This document shows positions 1 through 6,966 of a stretch of 38,854 nt of DNA, piece by piece. A program made the position numbers and the translations under genes. Under the pieces are notes generated by a model, which worked only from the letters and a program-made list of their open reading frames with translations, did no database searches and was not told where the DNA came from. Every line of letters begins with the position of its first letter. The stretch's first letter is position 1. The stretch comes from a virus: positions 1 to 38,854 of IMG/VR virus record IMGVR_UViG_3300048625_000042; one strand, given 5' to 3'.

Positions 1-898
1 TAATCTCAGCTTCCATTTTCGGGAGGAAAAGTTCTTTGAATTTCGGATAACCAGACTGTGCCTCATAGTCATACTCGCCATTCATGCAAACGATAGGTGG
101 AATATTTGAAGAAGTGCAGTCATATCCACGTTCTCGATGGATAGAATAGTAACGCATAAAATCTTCGACCATTCCTATCGGAGATACCCACCAACCACTG
201 GCGAGTCTATGGGTAAATGTATCAACTACATCTATCATAGCTTCTCTGTAATTAGGTAGTTTATTACTTTGCGGGATAAGTTTTTCCGCCATCAGATTAT
301 AGCGATTATATAACATACGATCTACAGATGCAACAAACCCCCAAGAACCATCAAATGTTCTCTGCCCTGCTGACATACTATAGTCACCCAGTAACTTTTT
401 CTGCTCTTCATCCATCTCAATACCACTCCAAAAATCTATTTTGGTTTGAGTATTTTTATTGTATGGTGGAGAGAAATTCTCGATACAAGAAGCACTGTGT
501 ATAATTAGTTTATCTAACCAACCAGTCTGTTCAGCAGCCATGATAGTCTGAGCAGTAGTTGAACAGTATCCGAAGAGGAAATTATTTTTATAAGAGTCTT
601 TGTACTCTCGAATCACTTCAATAATCTGTTGGGCATTGTAATGTCGGTTATAGTCCCATCCACCTTTGAATCCGATGGCAGAACCGTAACCGATAACGTC
701 AAAGCAGACAACATCAACACCCATCTCGCAGATTATCTCTGCATGGGTCTTATCATTGGGTAGCTTAAAATCCCACAACGCTCGAGATCCGATATTGTTA
801 CCAGTCCCGAGATAAACGACTTTGTCACTATTATTTGAAAAGTGTTTGGTGTAAATCTTACCACCATCAAAGTCGATGTAACGTTCAGTTTTTAACAT
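1..898 (-). CDS. alpha/beta-hydrolase-like protein (C-terminus outside window)
   Basis: The reading frame is open from the ATG at 898 to the window edge (299 codons, no stop), so the C-terminus is missing. The order of elements fits an alpha/beta hydrolase: YLGTGNN near residues 29-35 as an oxyanion-type loop, FDVIGYGSA near 66-74 matching the strand-turn before helix B, and a nucleophile elbow GYCST at 110-114. The nucleophile would be Cys112 rather than Ser, in G-x-C-x-T instead of the usual G-x-S-x-G. A late MNGEYD segment could carry the acid residue. It overlaps the DsbA-like gene by 14 bases and is the last visible gene of the unit driven by the promoter at 3336-3364. The fold call is fairly firm; the substrate is unknown. 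A Cys nucleophile occurs in dienelactone hydrolases. Confidence 0.65.
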   Translation of the reverse strand, partial: MLKTERYIDFDGGKIYTKHFSNNSDKVVYLGTGNNIGSRALWDFKLPNDKTHAEIICEMGVDVVCFDVIGYGSAIGFKGGWDYNRHYNAQQIIEVIREYKDSYKNNFLFGYCSTTAQTIMAAEQTGWLDKLIIHSASCIENFSPPYNKNTQTKIDFWSGIEMDEEQKKLLGDYSMSAGQRTFDGSWGFVASVDRMLYNRYNLMAEKLIPQSNKLPNYREAMIDVVDTFTHRLASGWWVSPIGMVEDFMRYYSIHRERGYDCTSSNIPPIVCMNGEYDYEAQSGYPKFKELFLPKMEAEI

Positions 899-1142
899 TT
901 CCTGTCACTTCTTCGTAGAGAGTTTCAAAGTCCTCGTGGTCTTGTTTCTCTTGAGTAAAGTTTTGTTTGTGATAAGTCTTTGCGATCTTATTAATAATCT
1001 TCTTTGGGAGTTGGAACTCAGCATTGAGTTCTTTCACAACCTCACGAATCAAATCGCTCTCTGCCTCTTTGCGAGTCATTGAGTTGCTAATCTCTTGGAT
1101 AGCATCTTTGAACTTTTTACGGTCTGCTGGGGATGAAATCAT
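885..1142 (-). CDS. dsbA: DsbA-like dsDNA-binding protein
   Basis: This is an 85-aa charged, helical protein. T4 DsbA (89 aa) is a double-stranded DNA-binding protein linked to late transcription. The resemblance is in length and in the C-terminal half: an LI-x-E-V-x-x-E-L stretch, a KTYHKQNF segment matching the T4 LYHKDN region, and a closing acidic LYEEV. The ATG at 1142 follows AAGGAAATAT, a good ribosome site. It sits between a Ser-rich membrane protein and the hydrolase. The assignment is from memory of the T4 sequence and is moderately sure. Confidence 0.6.
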   Translation of the reverse strand: MISSPADRKKFKDAIQEISNSMTRKEAESDLIREVVKELNAEFQLPKKIINKIAKTYHKQNFTQEKQDHEDFETLYEEVTGNVKN

Positions 1143-1150
1143 ATATTTCC

Positions 1151-1645
1151 TTAATCACAAGATGAAGAAGAGCCACTATCAGAAGAAGAACTGTCCGAGT
1201 AGCTAGAAGAAGAATCGCTAGAACTGTAGCTTGAATAGCTAGATGAACTAGAAGATTCATAAGAAGAAGTTGGGGTGATAGTTGGCGTATCATTATCCCA
1301 ACGAACTGAACCAGATACAGTATCAGAAGAACTGTTAAGCGCATTCTGAAGAATCATCATGGTCAACATATCGCTGTTGTCATCAACAGCACGACGATCC
1401 GAGTAACGATCTTGGTGAGCGCGAGTCTCGACTACCTTAGTAGCAGAAGCAGGAGTATACAAAGATGTCATCTTCGATCGACGTTCAGCACGAGCCTGAC
1501 GAATTCGTGCATTGTTTTCATCTAGTTCTCGCATCAAACGTTCATGATTTTCTTTTTCAAGACGTCTTGAACGGCGATAAGAATAGATCGCGATGCAACA
1601 CAAGGTAGCCGAAGCTACCAAGAATCCAATAACAAAGTAGTCCAT
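1151..1645 (-). CDS. membrane-anchored Ser-rich protein
   Basis: A 164-aa protein. I chose the ATG at 1645 because AAGG lies 6 bases upstream and it begins one base after the preceding stop; the frame extends upstream only through non-ATG codons. Residues about 3-23 form one hydrophobic helix, followed by a basic and acidic predicted coiled coil (about 25-55). The last 45 residues are almost only Ser with Tyr and Asp, ending SSSSCD. The layout suggests an N-terminal membrane anchor with a disordered tail. Function is unknown; it pairs with the 61-aa membrane protein just upstream. Confidence 0.75.
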   Translation of the reverse strand: MDYFVIGFLVASATLCCIAIYSYRRSRRLEKENHERLMRELDENNARIRQARAERRSKMTSLYTPASATKVVETRAHQDRYSDRRAVDDNSDMLTMMILQNALNSSSDTVSGSVRWDNDTPTITPTSSYESSSSSSYSSYSSSDSSSSYSDSSSSDSGSSSSCD

Positions 1646-1646
1646 A

Positions 1647-1832
1647 TTAAGCCTTGAACTTAAGAGTACTTTCGCCTCGGAAGAACATACCCAATACAAC
1701 TACAGCACACCAAGTATCAAACGACACTGGAATTGCAGCTGCTGGAATCAACATGTTTACTGACCAGATAACAGCCAGCGGAAACAACACGACAGCTGCA
1801 ACAACCAACAACAAAATCAAAATTTTACCCAT
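1647..1832 (-). CDS. small two-helix membrane protein
   Basis: A 61-aa, very hydrophobic protein with two likely membrane segments (about residues 3-25 and 30-50) and a short basic end. The ATG at 1832 is preferred over an in-frame GTG at 1841 because AAGG is then 8 bases upstream. It lies one base before the Ser-rich membrane protein gene, so the two are probably translated together. No family recognised; holin-like size, but no other lysis signs here. Confidence 0.7.
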   Translation of the reverse strand: MGKILILLLVVAAVVLFPLAVIWSVNMLIPAAAIPVSFDTWCAVVVLGMFFRGESTLKFKA

Positions 1833-1842
1833 AATAATCACC

Positions 1843-2115
1843 TTAGTAAGAAATAACTGAACTTAAACGGAAAGAGCGCCATTCGCTTTTTTCCACATCG
1901 AAAACTCGGATCGCGGATCCAACAGTGCTGGCAGTTTGCGCCTCTGTTGACTTTGGTCGCTTGTCGAGGGGAATCTTAGACTCGACAAGGGTGCATCGCA
2001 TGGTACGCTCAGTACCATCGGATTTTGTGAACTTGACGGTTGCTTCGTTAGTGCGCAATTTTTCAAGAATGTTCTCTTTCAGTAGATCAAGGTTGGTTTG
2101 TTCTAGACTCATCAT
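1843..2115 (-). CDS. DUF2693/WYL_2-like SH3-barrel protein
   Basis: A 90-aa protein. The N-terminal helix is followed by a beta-rich part with the pattern TERTMRCTL ... IRVFDVEKSEWRSFRLSSV. This matches the small Sm/SH3-fold family found in many phages (DUF2693, WYL_2), whose members carry a W-R-x-F/I-x-x-x-x-V end. Start is ATG at 2115 or 2112; an upstream TTG is less likely. It overlaps the preceding gene by about 29 bases. Role in phage is unknown; a nucleic-acid-binding role is often assumed. Confidence 0.65.
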   Translation of the reverse strand: MMSLEQTNLDLLKENILEKLRTNEATVKFTKSDGTERTMRCTLVESKIPLDKRPKSTEAQTASTVGSAIRVFDVEKSEWRSFRLSSVISY

Positions 2116-2344
2116 CAAATCTTTCTTTCATATTATATAAAAACGGTTTAAAAAACTCTTCAAATTCTCGGTTGGTGAACAGCATCTGGTACTTGTTGTC
2201 CAAGATGTAATCACCATTATCGTCAGGTAGTTGTTTGCGAAGTGTAACCTCAATGACATCGTAGTCATGTTCAATCACATCAACACTGGTCATTAGACCA
2301 GCACGAAACAACTCACCCTTGTAAAGAACTTTGCTCTCTTTCAT
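2087..2344 (-). CDS. conserved hypothetical phage protein
   Basis: An 85-aa protein. The ATG at 2344 has AAGGA 6 bases upstream and is preferred to the longer frame with a non-ATG start. It is rich in charged residues, with alternating beta-like stretches (KVLYKGELFRAG, YDVIEVTLRK) and an aromatic C-terminal helix. It overlaps both neighbours (31 bases with the 53-aa gene upstream, about 29 with the SH3-barrel gene downstream), typical of a coupled small-gene string. No family recognised. Confidence 0.65.
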   Translation of the reverse strand: MKESKVLYKGELFRAGLMTSVDVIEHDYDVIEVTLRKQLPDDNGDYILDNKYQMLFTNREFEEFFKPFLYNMKERFDDESRTNQP

Positions 2345-2474
2345 AAGAATCCTTCTTGTGTTTAGCTTTGCGCGTGTACTTAACCCTACTCTCAACCACA
2401 CGCATGCGGTACTTTGGAGTACGTAGATCTTTTGCGATAAGATCTCGAGGTTTTATAGGGTTATTATACTTCAT
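2313..2474 (-). CDS. small basic phage protein, 53 aa
   Basis: A short gene found by translating the apparent gap. The ATG at 2474 gives a 53-aa, strongly basic protein with the core DLRTPKYRMRVVESR followed by KYTRKAKHKK. I recall this TPKYR-x-R-VV-x-x-x-x-x-Y-x-R-K pattern in small conserved proteins of many marine phages (DUF7230-like). A purine-rich GAAAG precedes the start. Its 3' end overlaps the 85-aa gene by 32 bases. Function unknown; the charge suggests nucleic-acid binding. Confidence 0.65.
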   Translation of the reverse strand: MKYNNPIKPRDLIAKDLRTPKYRMRVVESRVKYTRKAKHKKDSYEREQSSLQG

Positions 2475-2494
2475 CTTTCTTTACAAAGCAACTT

Positions 2495-2653
2495 TCATTG
2501 GAGTGTCTCGTGGGTTGCAAACGGTGTTTTCTGGTCTGCAATTAGTTCAAACAATAATTCTTCTACTTCTTGTAGTTCTTCTAGTGTAACATCAGTGGCA
2601 GGGAGAACTCCCTGCATAACCTTTAGCATCACTGCTTGTCGTTCTTCAGTCAT
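2495..2653 (-). CDS. small acidic helical protein, 52 aa
   Basis: The ATG at 2653 overlaps the stop of the MazG-like gene as ATGA, and GGAG lies upstream. The product is 52 aa with a helical, Glu-rich centre (TLEELQEVEELLFELI). No family recognised. The start choice is firm because of the overlap; the function is open. Confidence 0.6.
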   Translation of the reverse strand: MTEERQAVMLKVMQGVLPATDVTLEELQEVEELLFELIADQKTPFATHETLQ

Positions 2654-2925
2654 TTCTTGTCTCCGAAGATATTGGACCATTGTTGCAATTTTGCCATCTT
2701 AAGACTCTTAGCCTTCATGACTGGTGCTTCACGCACAACACCTTTAGTGATCATCAAGTCAATCATACACATCAGATCGCCAATTTCTTCTTCGAGATGT
2801 TCTCGGTTGGTAACACCATTATGTGTGTCATCTAGACCAAACCGAAACACCTTGCTGATAGCCTGAGTGACTTCAGCACATTCTTCTTGGGTGATCAACA
2901 TAATCTCCCGATTCACTTCATTCAT
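2650..2925 (-). CDS. MazG-like NTP pyrophosphohydrolase
   Basis: A 91-aa all-alpha NTP-PPase. Members hydrolyse nucleoside triphosphates to monophosphate and pyrophosphate. The motif is clear: QEECAEV-TQA with paired Glu near residues 13-18, then LEEEIGDLMCMIDLM supplying the second E-x-x-D metal-binding helix. Start ATG at 2925 has GGAG 6 bases upstream and overlaps the kinase stop by 8 bases; an in-frame ATG at 2943 lacks such a site. Phage MazG proteins are thought to adjust nucleotide or alarmone pools; substrate cannot be read here. With NrdA, NrdB and ThyX it adds to nucleotide handling. Confidence 0.75.
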   Translation of the reverse strand: MNEVNREIMLITQEECAEVTQAISKVFRFGLDDTHNGVTNREHLEEEIGDLMCMIDLMITKGVVREAPVMKAKSLKMAKLQQWSNIFGDKK

Positions 2926-3304
2926 ACAATTCTCCAATGTCATATTCAAAACGATCTGCCATACGCTTCAGAGTTTCGTCTGGAACGTTGTGAACAGAAC
3001 CGAATGAGTTCTGACACAGAATCACAGTAGGAATTATACCGTATTCTCGAGCAATGTCAAAGTAAGGTTGCAACTCTCGCTTAGTAGTGAATGTGTTAGA
3101 CACTACAGGAGAGAACCCACGGGTCAACAGCTTGCGTGTTTCATCTTGACACCACTGGTGGGCTTCACCCAACTTAGCGATATCGAATGCATAGTCTTTA
3201 CCCCAGAACTGGTCTGTCTCAAGATGCCAATACCAACCAATCAAGTTCTTAGCAAGAGTGGACTTACCAGAACCTGGAAGACCACGGATTAAAAGCAGTT
3301 TCAT
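2918..3304 (-). CDS. P-loop kinase (N4BP2/polynucleotide kinase-like)
   Basis: A 128-aa protein with an N-terminal Walker A motif GLPGSGKST (residues 8-16), a LETD segment, and VVSNTFTTKREL near the middle. That pattern (S/N-N-T-x-x) is typical of the AAA kinases related to NEDD4-binding protein 2 and polynucleotide kinases. The family phosphorylates 5' ends of nucleic acids or small substrates. It is the first gene after the sigma70-like promoter at 3336-3364. The substrate is not readable; it is distinct from the 201-aa kinase in the modification cluster. Confidence 0.7.
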   Translation of the reverse strand: MKLLLIRGLPGSGKSTLAKNLIGWYWHLETDQFWGKDYAFDIAKLGEAHQWCQDETRKLLTRGFSPVVSNTFTTKRELQPYFDIAREYGIIPTVILCQNSFGSVHNVPDETLKRMADRFEYDIGELYE

Positions 3305-3335
3305 ATTTATCTCTTTATCAACTCTAACACAGTGA

Positions 3336-3364
3336 ATTATGCCCTAAGTCAAGTGTTTTGTCAA
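3336..3364 (-). promoter_or_regulatory. sigma70-type promoter TTGACA-N17-CATAAT
   Basis: On the minus strand TTGACA (3364-3359) is followed by a 17-base spacer and CATAAT (3341-3336). The predicted start is near 3329, giving a 25-base leader to the kinase ATG at 3304. It lies just after the terminator at 3377-3398, so it begins a new unit of small accessory genes read by host RNA polymerase. This is the best promoter match in the window. Confidence 0.75.
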
Positions 3365-3376
3365 GGGATAAATGAA

Positions 3377-3398
3377 AACCCCTCTTTGCAGAGGGGTT
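3377..3398 (-). terminator. rho-independent terminator
   Basis: A 9-bp stem AACCCCTCT/AGAGGGGTT with a 4-base loop, followed on the minus strand by TTTTCATTT. It lies about 25 bases past the stop of the virion protein gene (3422-4201), separating it from the downstream sigma70 unit. Confidence 0.8.
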
Positions 3399-3421
3399 AT
3401 TCTAATTGGAAAACTAAAGGA

Positions 3422-4201
3422 TTACAATACTGAATTTGCAATCAAGAAACCTTCAATTTGACCACCAACAGCGCTAGTTCCTTGGCTAGATTGAGCTTGC
3501 CATTGGATGTCGGTCTTTTCAGTATAAGGTCGAGCGCAAACTTTACGAGAGTTATATGTTTGCACGAATGGGAAAACAATAATAGAATTCTTAACACCGT
3601 TCACATCTCTAGTATAAGAACGATAGTTTGCAGTCTGAGATCCAACTTGGTTTGTTAGAATGTTAGCTTGAGTTAGATAGAAAGTATAACCAGCAGGAAC
3701 AGTATAAACACACATCTGACTACGACCTGCATCTGGCATGATAGTTGCGCATTCAATAGTTTTATTACTAGTACCAATACTAATGTTACCTACGTTAGAA
3801 GTAGATGTAGTTAGGCTCATAGTTTGAATTCGGAGATAACTTTGTGTTGTCATGACTCCAGAAGTTCCATTTGTCAAATGAACTGTTTCGCTAATAGGAT
3901 TATAATTTGAGTCTAAGCCATTAATCAAAACATAAATGTCAGTATCTGATGCTGAGCTACTCCAAACTCTAAGTTGTTGAGTTGTTGGGAGATATACATA
4001 AGGTCTATTATACTCCCAAATAGCAGCCCAATCAGTTCCAATTGTAGCATTATAACCAGCGATACTTAATCCAGTAACACCTGCAATTTTACCACGAGCA
4101 ACTTGAAGTTCCCATGGGATACCAATTGCACCACCAGCATATGAAATCTGAACTGGTATTGGTTCTTGATTTACTATATTTACAAAGTAGTCTTGTGACA
4201 T
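3422..4201 (-). CDS. virion structural protein (putative)
   Basis: A 259-aa beta-rich protein with many Ser, Thr, Gly and Asn, no membrane segment and no enzyme motif. It carries DTDIYVLINGLDSNYNPISETVHL, which resembles the 'V-x-G-LD-x-x-G-x-x-I-x-E-T-V-x-L' strand pattern I recall from structural proteins of marine T4-like phages. The order fits late expression: it follows the DUF4337 membrane gene, which has a late promoter, and is closed by a strong terminator. It could be a tail, fibre or head-decoration protein; which one cannot be read. Confidence 0.5.
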   Translation of the reverse strand: MSQDYFVNIVNQEPIPVQISYAGGAIGIPWELQVARGKIAGVTGLSIAGYNATIGTDWAAIWEYNRPYVYLPTTQQLRVWSSSASDTDIYVLINGLDSNYNPISETVHLTNGTSGVMTTQSYLRIQTMSLTTSTSNVGNISIGTSNKTIECATIMPDAGRSQMCVYTVPAGYTFYLTQANILTNQVGSQTANYRSYTRDVNGVKNSIIVFPFVQTYNSRKVCARPYTEKTDIQWQAQSSQGTSAVGGQIEGFLIANSVL

Positions 4202-4210
4202 TTAGTTTCC

Positions 4211-4747
4211 TTAGATTGGGAACCAAAGCCAGATGCCTTGGGTCATTAGTAATAGGGCAAGAGCACCCACTCCCCAAGAACCCCAATACATGCGAGTATC
4301 AACTGCAATGATGGAGGCTGATAGTAATACAATAGCTAACTGGAATAACATACCAGCGAATGTCAACCACGGGCTATGTAGCTTGGCTTCATTCCGCATC
4401 TCTTTTAGATGAGTTGCTTTGGCAAGTAGTTCTTTCTTACCTTCCATTGACTTTGTATCAGATTCGTAACGATCGATCTTCTTTTGTAAAGCAGCCTTAC
4501 GTTCTGGAGACTTAGCTTCTTCTAATTGTCCTTCAGCGATAGCTTGTTTGATAGACTTGGCTTGAAAGAAGCCATATGTATCACTGGCTTCGATTAGGTT
4601 AGTCATGGCAGTGCCACTAAATGAATTAGAGTAGTAAGTGTTAAGCGCTAAGAACAACGCCATAACAACGATAACTAAACCTGCTTTATCTTTGATTGCA
4701 GCTTCACGTTCGCTGCGTGTCGGTACTTTTTTGATTTCTTCTGCCAT
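4211..4747 (-). CDS. DUF4337-like membrane protein
   Basis: A 178-aa protein with a hydrophobic helix near residues 24-40, then NLIEASDTYGFFQAKSIKQ, a coiled-coil middle, and two more membrane helices (about 127-147 and 155-175). The 'EASD-x-(W/Y)-x-(Y/F)FQAKSIK' segment is the hallmark of the DUF4337 family of bacterial and phage membrane proteins. Function is unknown. ATG at 4747 has AAGGAA at 6 bases and a late promoter AATAAATA at 4769-4776 upstream. It follows two other membrane genes, so this is a membrane-protein cluster expressed late. Confidence 0.7.
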   Translation of the reverse strand: MAEEIKKVPTRSEREAAIKDKAGLVIVVMALFLALNTYYSNSFSGTAMTNLIEASDTYGFFQAKSIKQAIAEGQLEEAKSPERKAALQKKIDRYESDTKSMEGKKELLAKATHLKEMRNEAKLHSPWLTFAGMLFQLAIVLLSASIIAVDTRMYWGSWGVGALALLLMTQGIWLWFPI

Positions 4748-4768
4748 ATAATTCCTTTTCGTTTTGAT

Positions 4769-4776
4769 TATTTATT
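4769..4776 (-). promoter_or_regulatory. T4-type late promoter AATAAATA
   Basis: The minus-strand octamer AATAAATA overlaps the stop codon (TAA, 4775-4777) of the 48-aa gene. By T4 spacing (octamer at -13 to -6) transcription would start near 4763, leaving a 16-base leader with AAGGAA before the DUF4337 gene. Confidence 0.55.
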
Positions 4777-4921
4777 ACTTGATAAAAACTAGAACCTTGG
4801 ATATGACTACGGCTATACCAACTACCATTAGTAGTCCTACTGCGCTAAGAATCATAACTGTGCCTGCTGCTAGTGCTAGGCTGTATTCTAATAATGTGTC
4901 CCATTTTTGTTTCAGGGTCAT
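4775..4921 (-). CDS. small single-helix membrane protein, 48 aa
   Basis: Found by translating the gap between the DUF4337 and 260-aa genes. ATG at 4921 follows AGGAAGATAAC and lies one base after the previous stop. The protein has a short charged N-terminus (MTLKQKWD) and a hydrophobic stretch from about residue 14 to 46, ending FIK. Its size and form would suit a holin-like or accessory membrane peptide, but nothing proves it. Confidence 0.65.
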   Translation of the reverse strand: MTLKQKWDTLLEYSLALAAGTVMILSAVGLLMVVGIAVVISKVLVFIK

Positions 4922-4922
4922 G

Positions 4923-5705
4923 TTATCTTCCTGTCCAGACTTTTGGTGCAGCTTCTATTCTTCGCTGCTCTTCTGTTTTTGGGATCCACTCTTTACCTAG
5001 TTGTGGATACTTTTTGATTCGGTCTTCGATAACTAACGCGATCATTATACCAATAGCAGCACAAACGATAAGCGCACCTATACCTATGGCCATCTCTGCC
5101 CATAGTTTTTCAATACGTTTTCTTTTTCTGATTGCGCTAGCATGGTCGTTTCTCATCTGCTTGGCGATAAGAACACGTTGCGTTGCGCCCATCTTCTGCA
5201 TCATTGCTTCTACTTCTGAGTAGAGAGCGCCGAGTTCAGGCGGGGATTGGTAGACCATTAGTTCACGTAGATCTACAGACATCTGCTCTAGTTGCTTGCG
5301 CATTAGAACACGCTGTAGAGCACGTTTGCCGAGAGAGGCTTCACCCGTATATACTTCGTTTTCTGCTCTGCGTTCTTCTTCTTCGAACACAGCCATACAC
5401 TTGTAGAAGTTATCATAGTAAGTACCAAGATGCTCACCGATTTCACGGTAGATGCCATCGTGTTCGCCAGAGTTGGCTTTCTTGTTTAACTCAATTACTT
5501 CGTTCTTTTCACGAATGAATTGGTTTTTCTGCTCTACTGTGGGTGGTTTCTCAGGTGGGTGTAATTTATGGAACTGGTCATCCAGATCCTTGAGAACGTC
5601 TTTGACTTCTCCAGCAGCACTCTTGATGTCTTTATAGAGCTTACACCCCTGCTTCACCGCTGCCACAGCGGAGTTAGCTAACATAAACAGAGTTATTGGA
5701 TCCAT
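4923..5705 (-). CDS. membrane protein with coiled coil, 260 aa
   Basis: The N-terminus (MDPITLFMLANSAVAAVKQG) is a hydrophobic or amphipathic helix. A long charged helical region follows (about 30-205), then one membrane helix near 211-235 (IGIGALIVCAAIGIMIALVI) and a basic tail. ATG at 5705 has a strong GAGGTGAT ribosome site. An N-terminal MDP-(I/V)-T helix is something I recall in uncharacterised marine T4-like phage proteins. It leads the cluster of 260-, 48- and 178-aa membrane proteins. No enzyme motif is seen. Confidence 0.65.
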   Translation of the reverse strand: MDPITLFMLANSAVAAVKQGCKLYKDIKSAAGEVKDVLKDLDDQFHKLHPPEKPPTVEQKNQFIREKNEVIELNKKANSGEHDGIYREIGEHLGTYYDNFYKCMAVFEEEERRAENEVYTGEASLGKRALQRVLMRKQLEQMSVDLRELMVYQSPPELGALYSEVEAMMQKMGATQRVLIAKQMRNDHASAIRKRKRIEKLWAEMAIGIGALIVCAAIGIMIALVIEDRIKKYPQLGKEWIPKTEEQRRIEAAPKVWTGR

Positions 5706-5771
5706 ATCACCTCAGTGATAGGATTAATGGTGTGGTTTATCGAATCAGTTTTGATTGATATAGACATAACA

Positions 5772-5795
5772 AAAAGACCACATCCGTGATCTTTT
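5772..5795 (-). terminator. terminator or attenuator hairpin
   Basis: Arms 5772-5781 and 5786-5795 form a 10-bp stem (one G-U pair) with a GGAT loop on the minus strand, followed by a short T run and GTTATG. It lies between a TATAAT box (5817-5822) and the 260-aa gene. It may end transcription from the 369-aa gene or attenuate the local promoter. The stem also has T residues on its plus-strand side. Confidence 0.5.
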
Positions 5796-5816
5796 CTGCG
5801 CATTGCGAATCCTAAT

Positions 5817-5844
5817 ATTATAGTTGTTGTAAGGATGTTACAAC
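5817..5844 (-). promoter_or_regulatory. TATAAT box with overlapping 7-bp palindrome
   Basis: TATAAT lies at 5822-5817 on the minus strand. A perfect inverted repeat GTTGTAA-N5-TTACAAC (5826-5844) covers the position of the -35 element. The -35 match itself is weak (TTGTAA at 15 bases or TGTTGT at 17). The palindrome looks like an operator for a dimeric regulator. Confidence 0.4.
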
Positions 5845-5856
5845 ATATTTAGGATT

Positions 5857-6966
5857 TCAGCGTTGCAACTCGTCCACCTCAACTTCGATTGTTCTGACAT
5901 CCACGTTTGGAGCACCCTTTACTTTGTTCAAGAATGACTGGGCTTTAGAGCCAATATTCTCTTCACTGTTCTTTGGGTAATTCTTAGAATACAGTTCTGG
6001 TTCCCAGTCTTTAGGAGCTTCCTCAACTGTAACATTAAGATCATCTTCATTAGTTAGAGCGATGTTCTCTTGTGCTTCCTTAGCAGCTGCGGCTAATGAT
6101 TTCTCTGGCTCTGGTAGGTCGAGTTCTTCCGCAGTTTCAACAGTATCTTCGATATGAATTTCTATTGGAGCAGGTGGTTCTGGCAATTGATAATCGTCTT
6201 CAGGTTCTGGAACTTTAGGTTGTTTCTGTTTTAAGTTCCAGTTGGCTGCAATTAGCAGAAGAACAGCCAGTGGATCAAACACAGCAACAATCATCATAGT
6301 GACGAATCGAACTGCCTTTTCAAGGATGTCATCGGTTGGAGTACCTTCGTAGATTACAGCTGCGATGTACTTGATTGGACCTACTTCAGCCTCAACCTTT
6401 CGTACTTCAGACGCGATGGGCGCACGTTGCTCTTGTAAGGCAGCAAGGTTAGTCTGTGATTTGGATATTTCCGAAGCCAATTGACCACGTTCTTTCTGCT
6501 GCGATCTACGCAGAGATGCTGCTTTAGTGGCACCGTTTTCATTATCTGTGCGTGCCATTGTTTGGTCAACAGCCTCATCCATCTGTTTAAGAGCTTTGCG
6601 GTTTGCATCAATGTTATCTTTCTCAGTTCTAATCTTCTCATCAACAATATTCAATTTAGCAACAACATCACCCGATGGCACAGCTTGATCCAAGTGAGCC
6701 TTAGATAAGAATCCGAAAATGCCCATAGAAGTAAGGAACATTAGGATTAGTAAGGAAATCGTGAAGTAGGTTTTCATCAGCATTGGAATTTGTTTCCAGT
6801 TGCGATACAACCAAGATGCGATTACAAGTTTAGCTGCTCCGAGCAGCGCTCCCATAATAGCGATAGGAATTGGTGCTGACGCAAAGATAGCCATTAGACC
6901 GACGATGGCGTACCATTCGGCGACTGTGGATAATCCTAATGCGATAGCGAAAAGTAGATATGTCAT
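5857..6966 (-). CDS. membrane and coiled-coil protein, 369 aa
   Basis: Three N-terminal membrane segments (about 1-30, 34-55 and 64-88, the last ending LTSMGIFGFLSKAH) are followed by a coiled coil (about 100-200), a further hydrophobic segment (about 225-245), and an acidic, Pro-rich tail. The 'FLTSMGIFGFLSKAH' segment recurs, as I recall, in uncharacterised membrane proteins of marine T4-like phages. It overlaps the GIY-YIG gene as ATGA. Tape-measure function is unlikely at this size; the role is unknown. Confidence 0.7.
   Translation of the reverse strand: MTYLLFAIALGLSTVAEWYAIVGLMAIFASAPIPIAIMGALLGAAKLVIASWLYRNWKQIPMLMKTYFTISLLILMFLTSMGIFGFLSKAHLDQAVPSGDVVAKLNIVDEKIRTEKDNIDANRKALKQMDEAVDQTMARTDNENGATKAASLRRSQQKERGQLASEISKSQTNLAALQEQRAPIASEVRKVEAEVGPIKYIAAVIYEGTPTDDILEKAVRFVTMMIVAVFDPLAVLLLIAANWNLKQKQPKVPEPEDDYQLPEPPAPIEIHIEDTVETAEELDLPEPEKSLAAAAKEAQENIALTNEDDLNVTVEEAPKDWEPELYSKNYPKNSEENIGSKAQSFLNKVKGAPNVDVRTIEVEVDELQR

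Noticed and set aside
3302-3310. ATAAATA at the start codon of the 128-aa kinase
   Set aside because: A late start there would fall inside the coding region, and a far better sigma70 promoter lies upstream.
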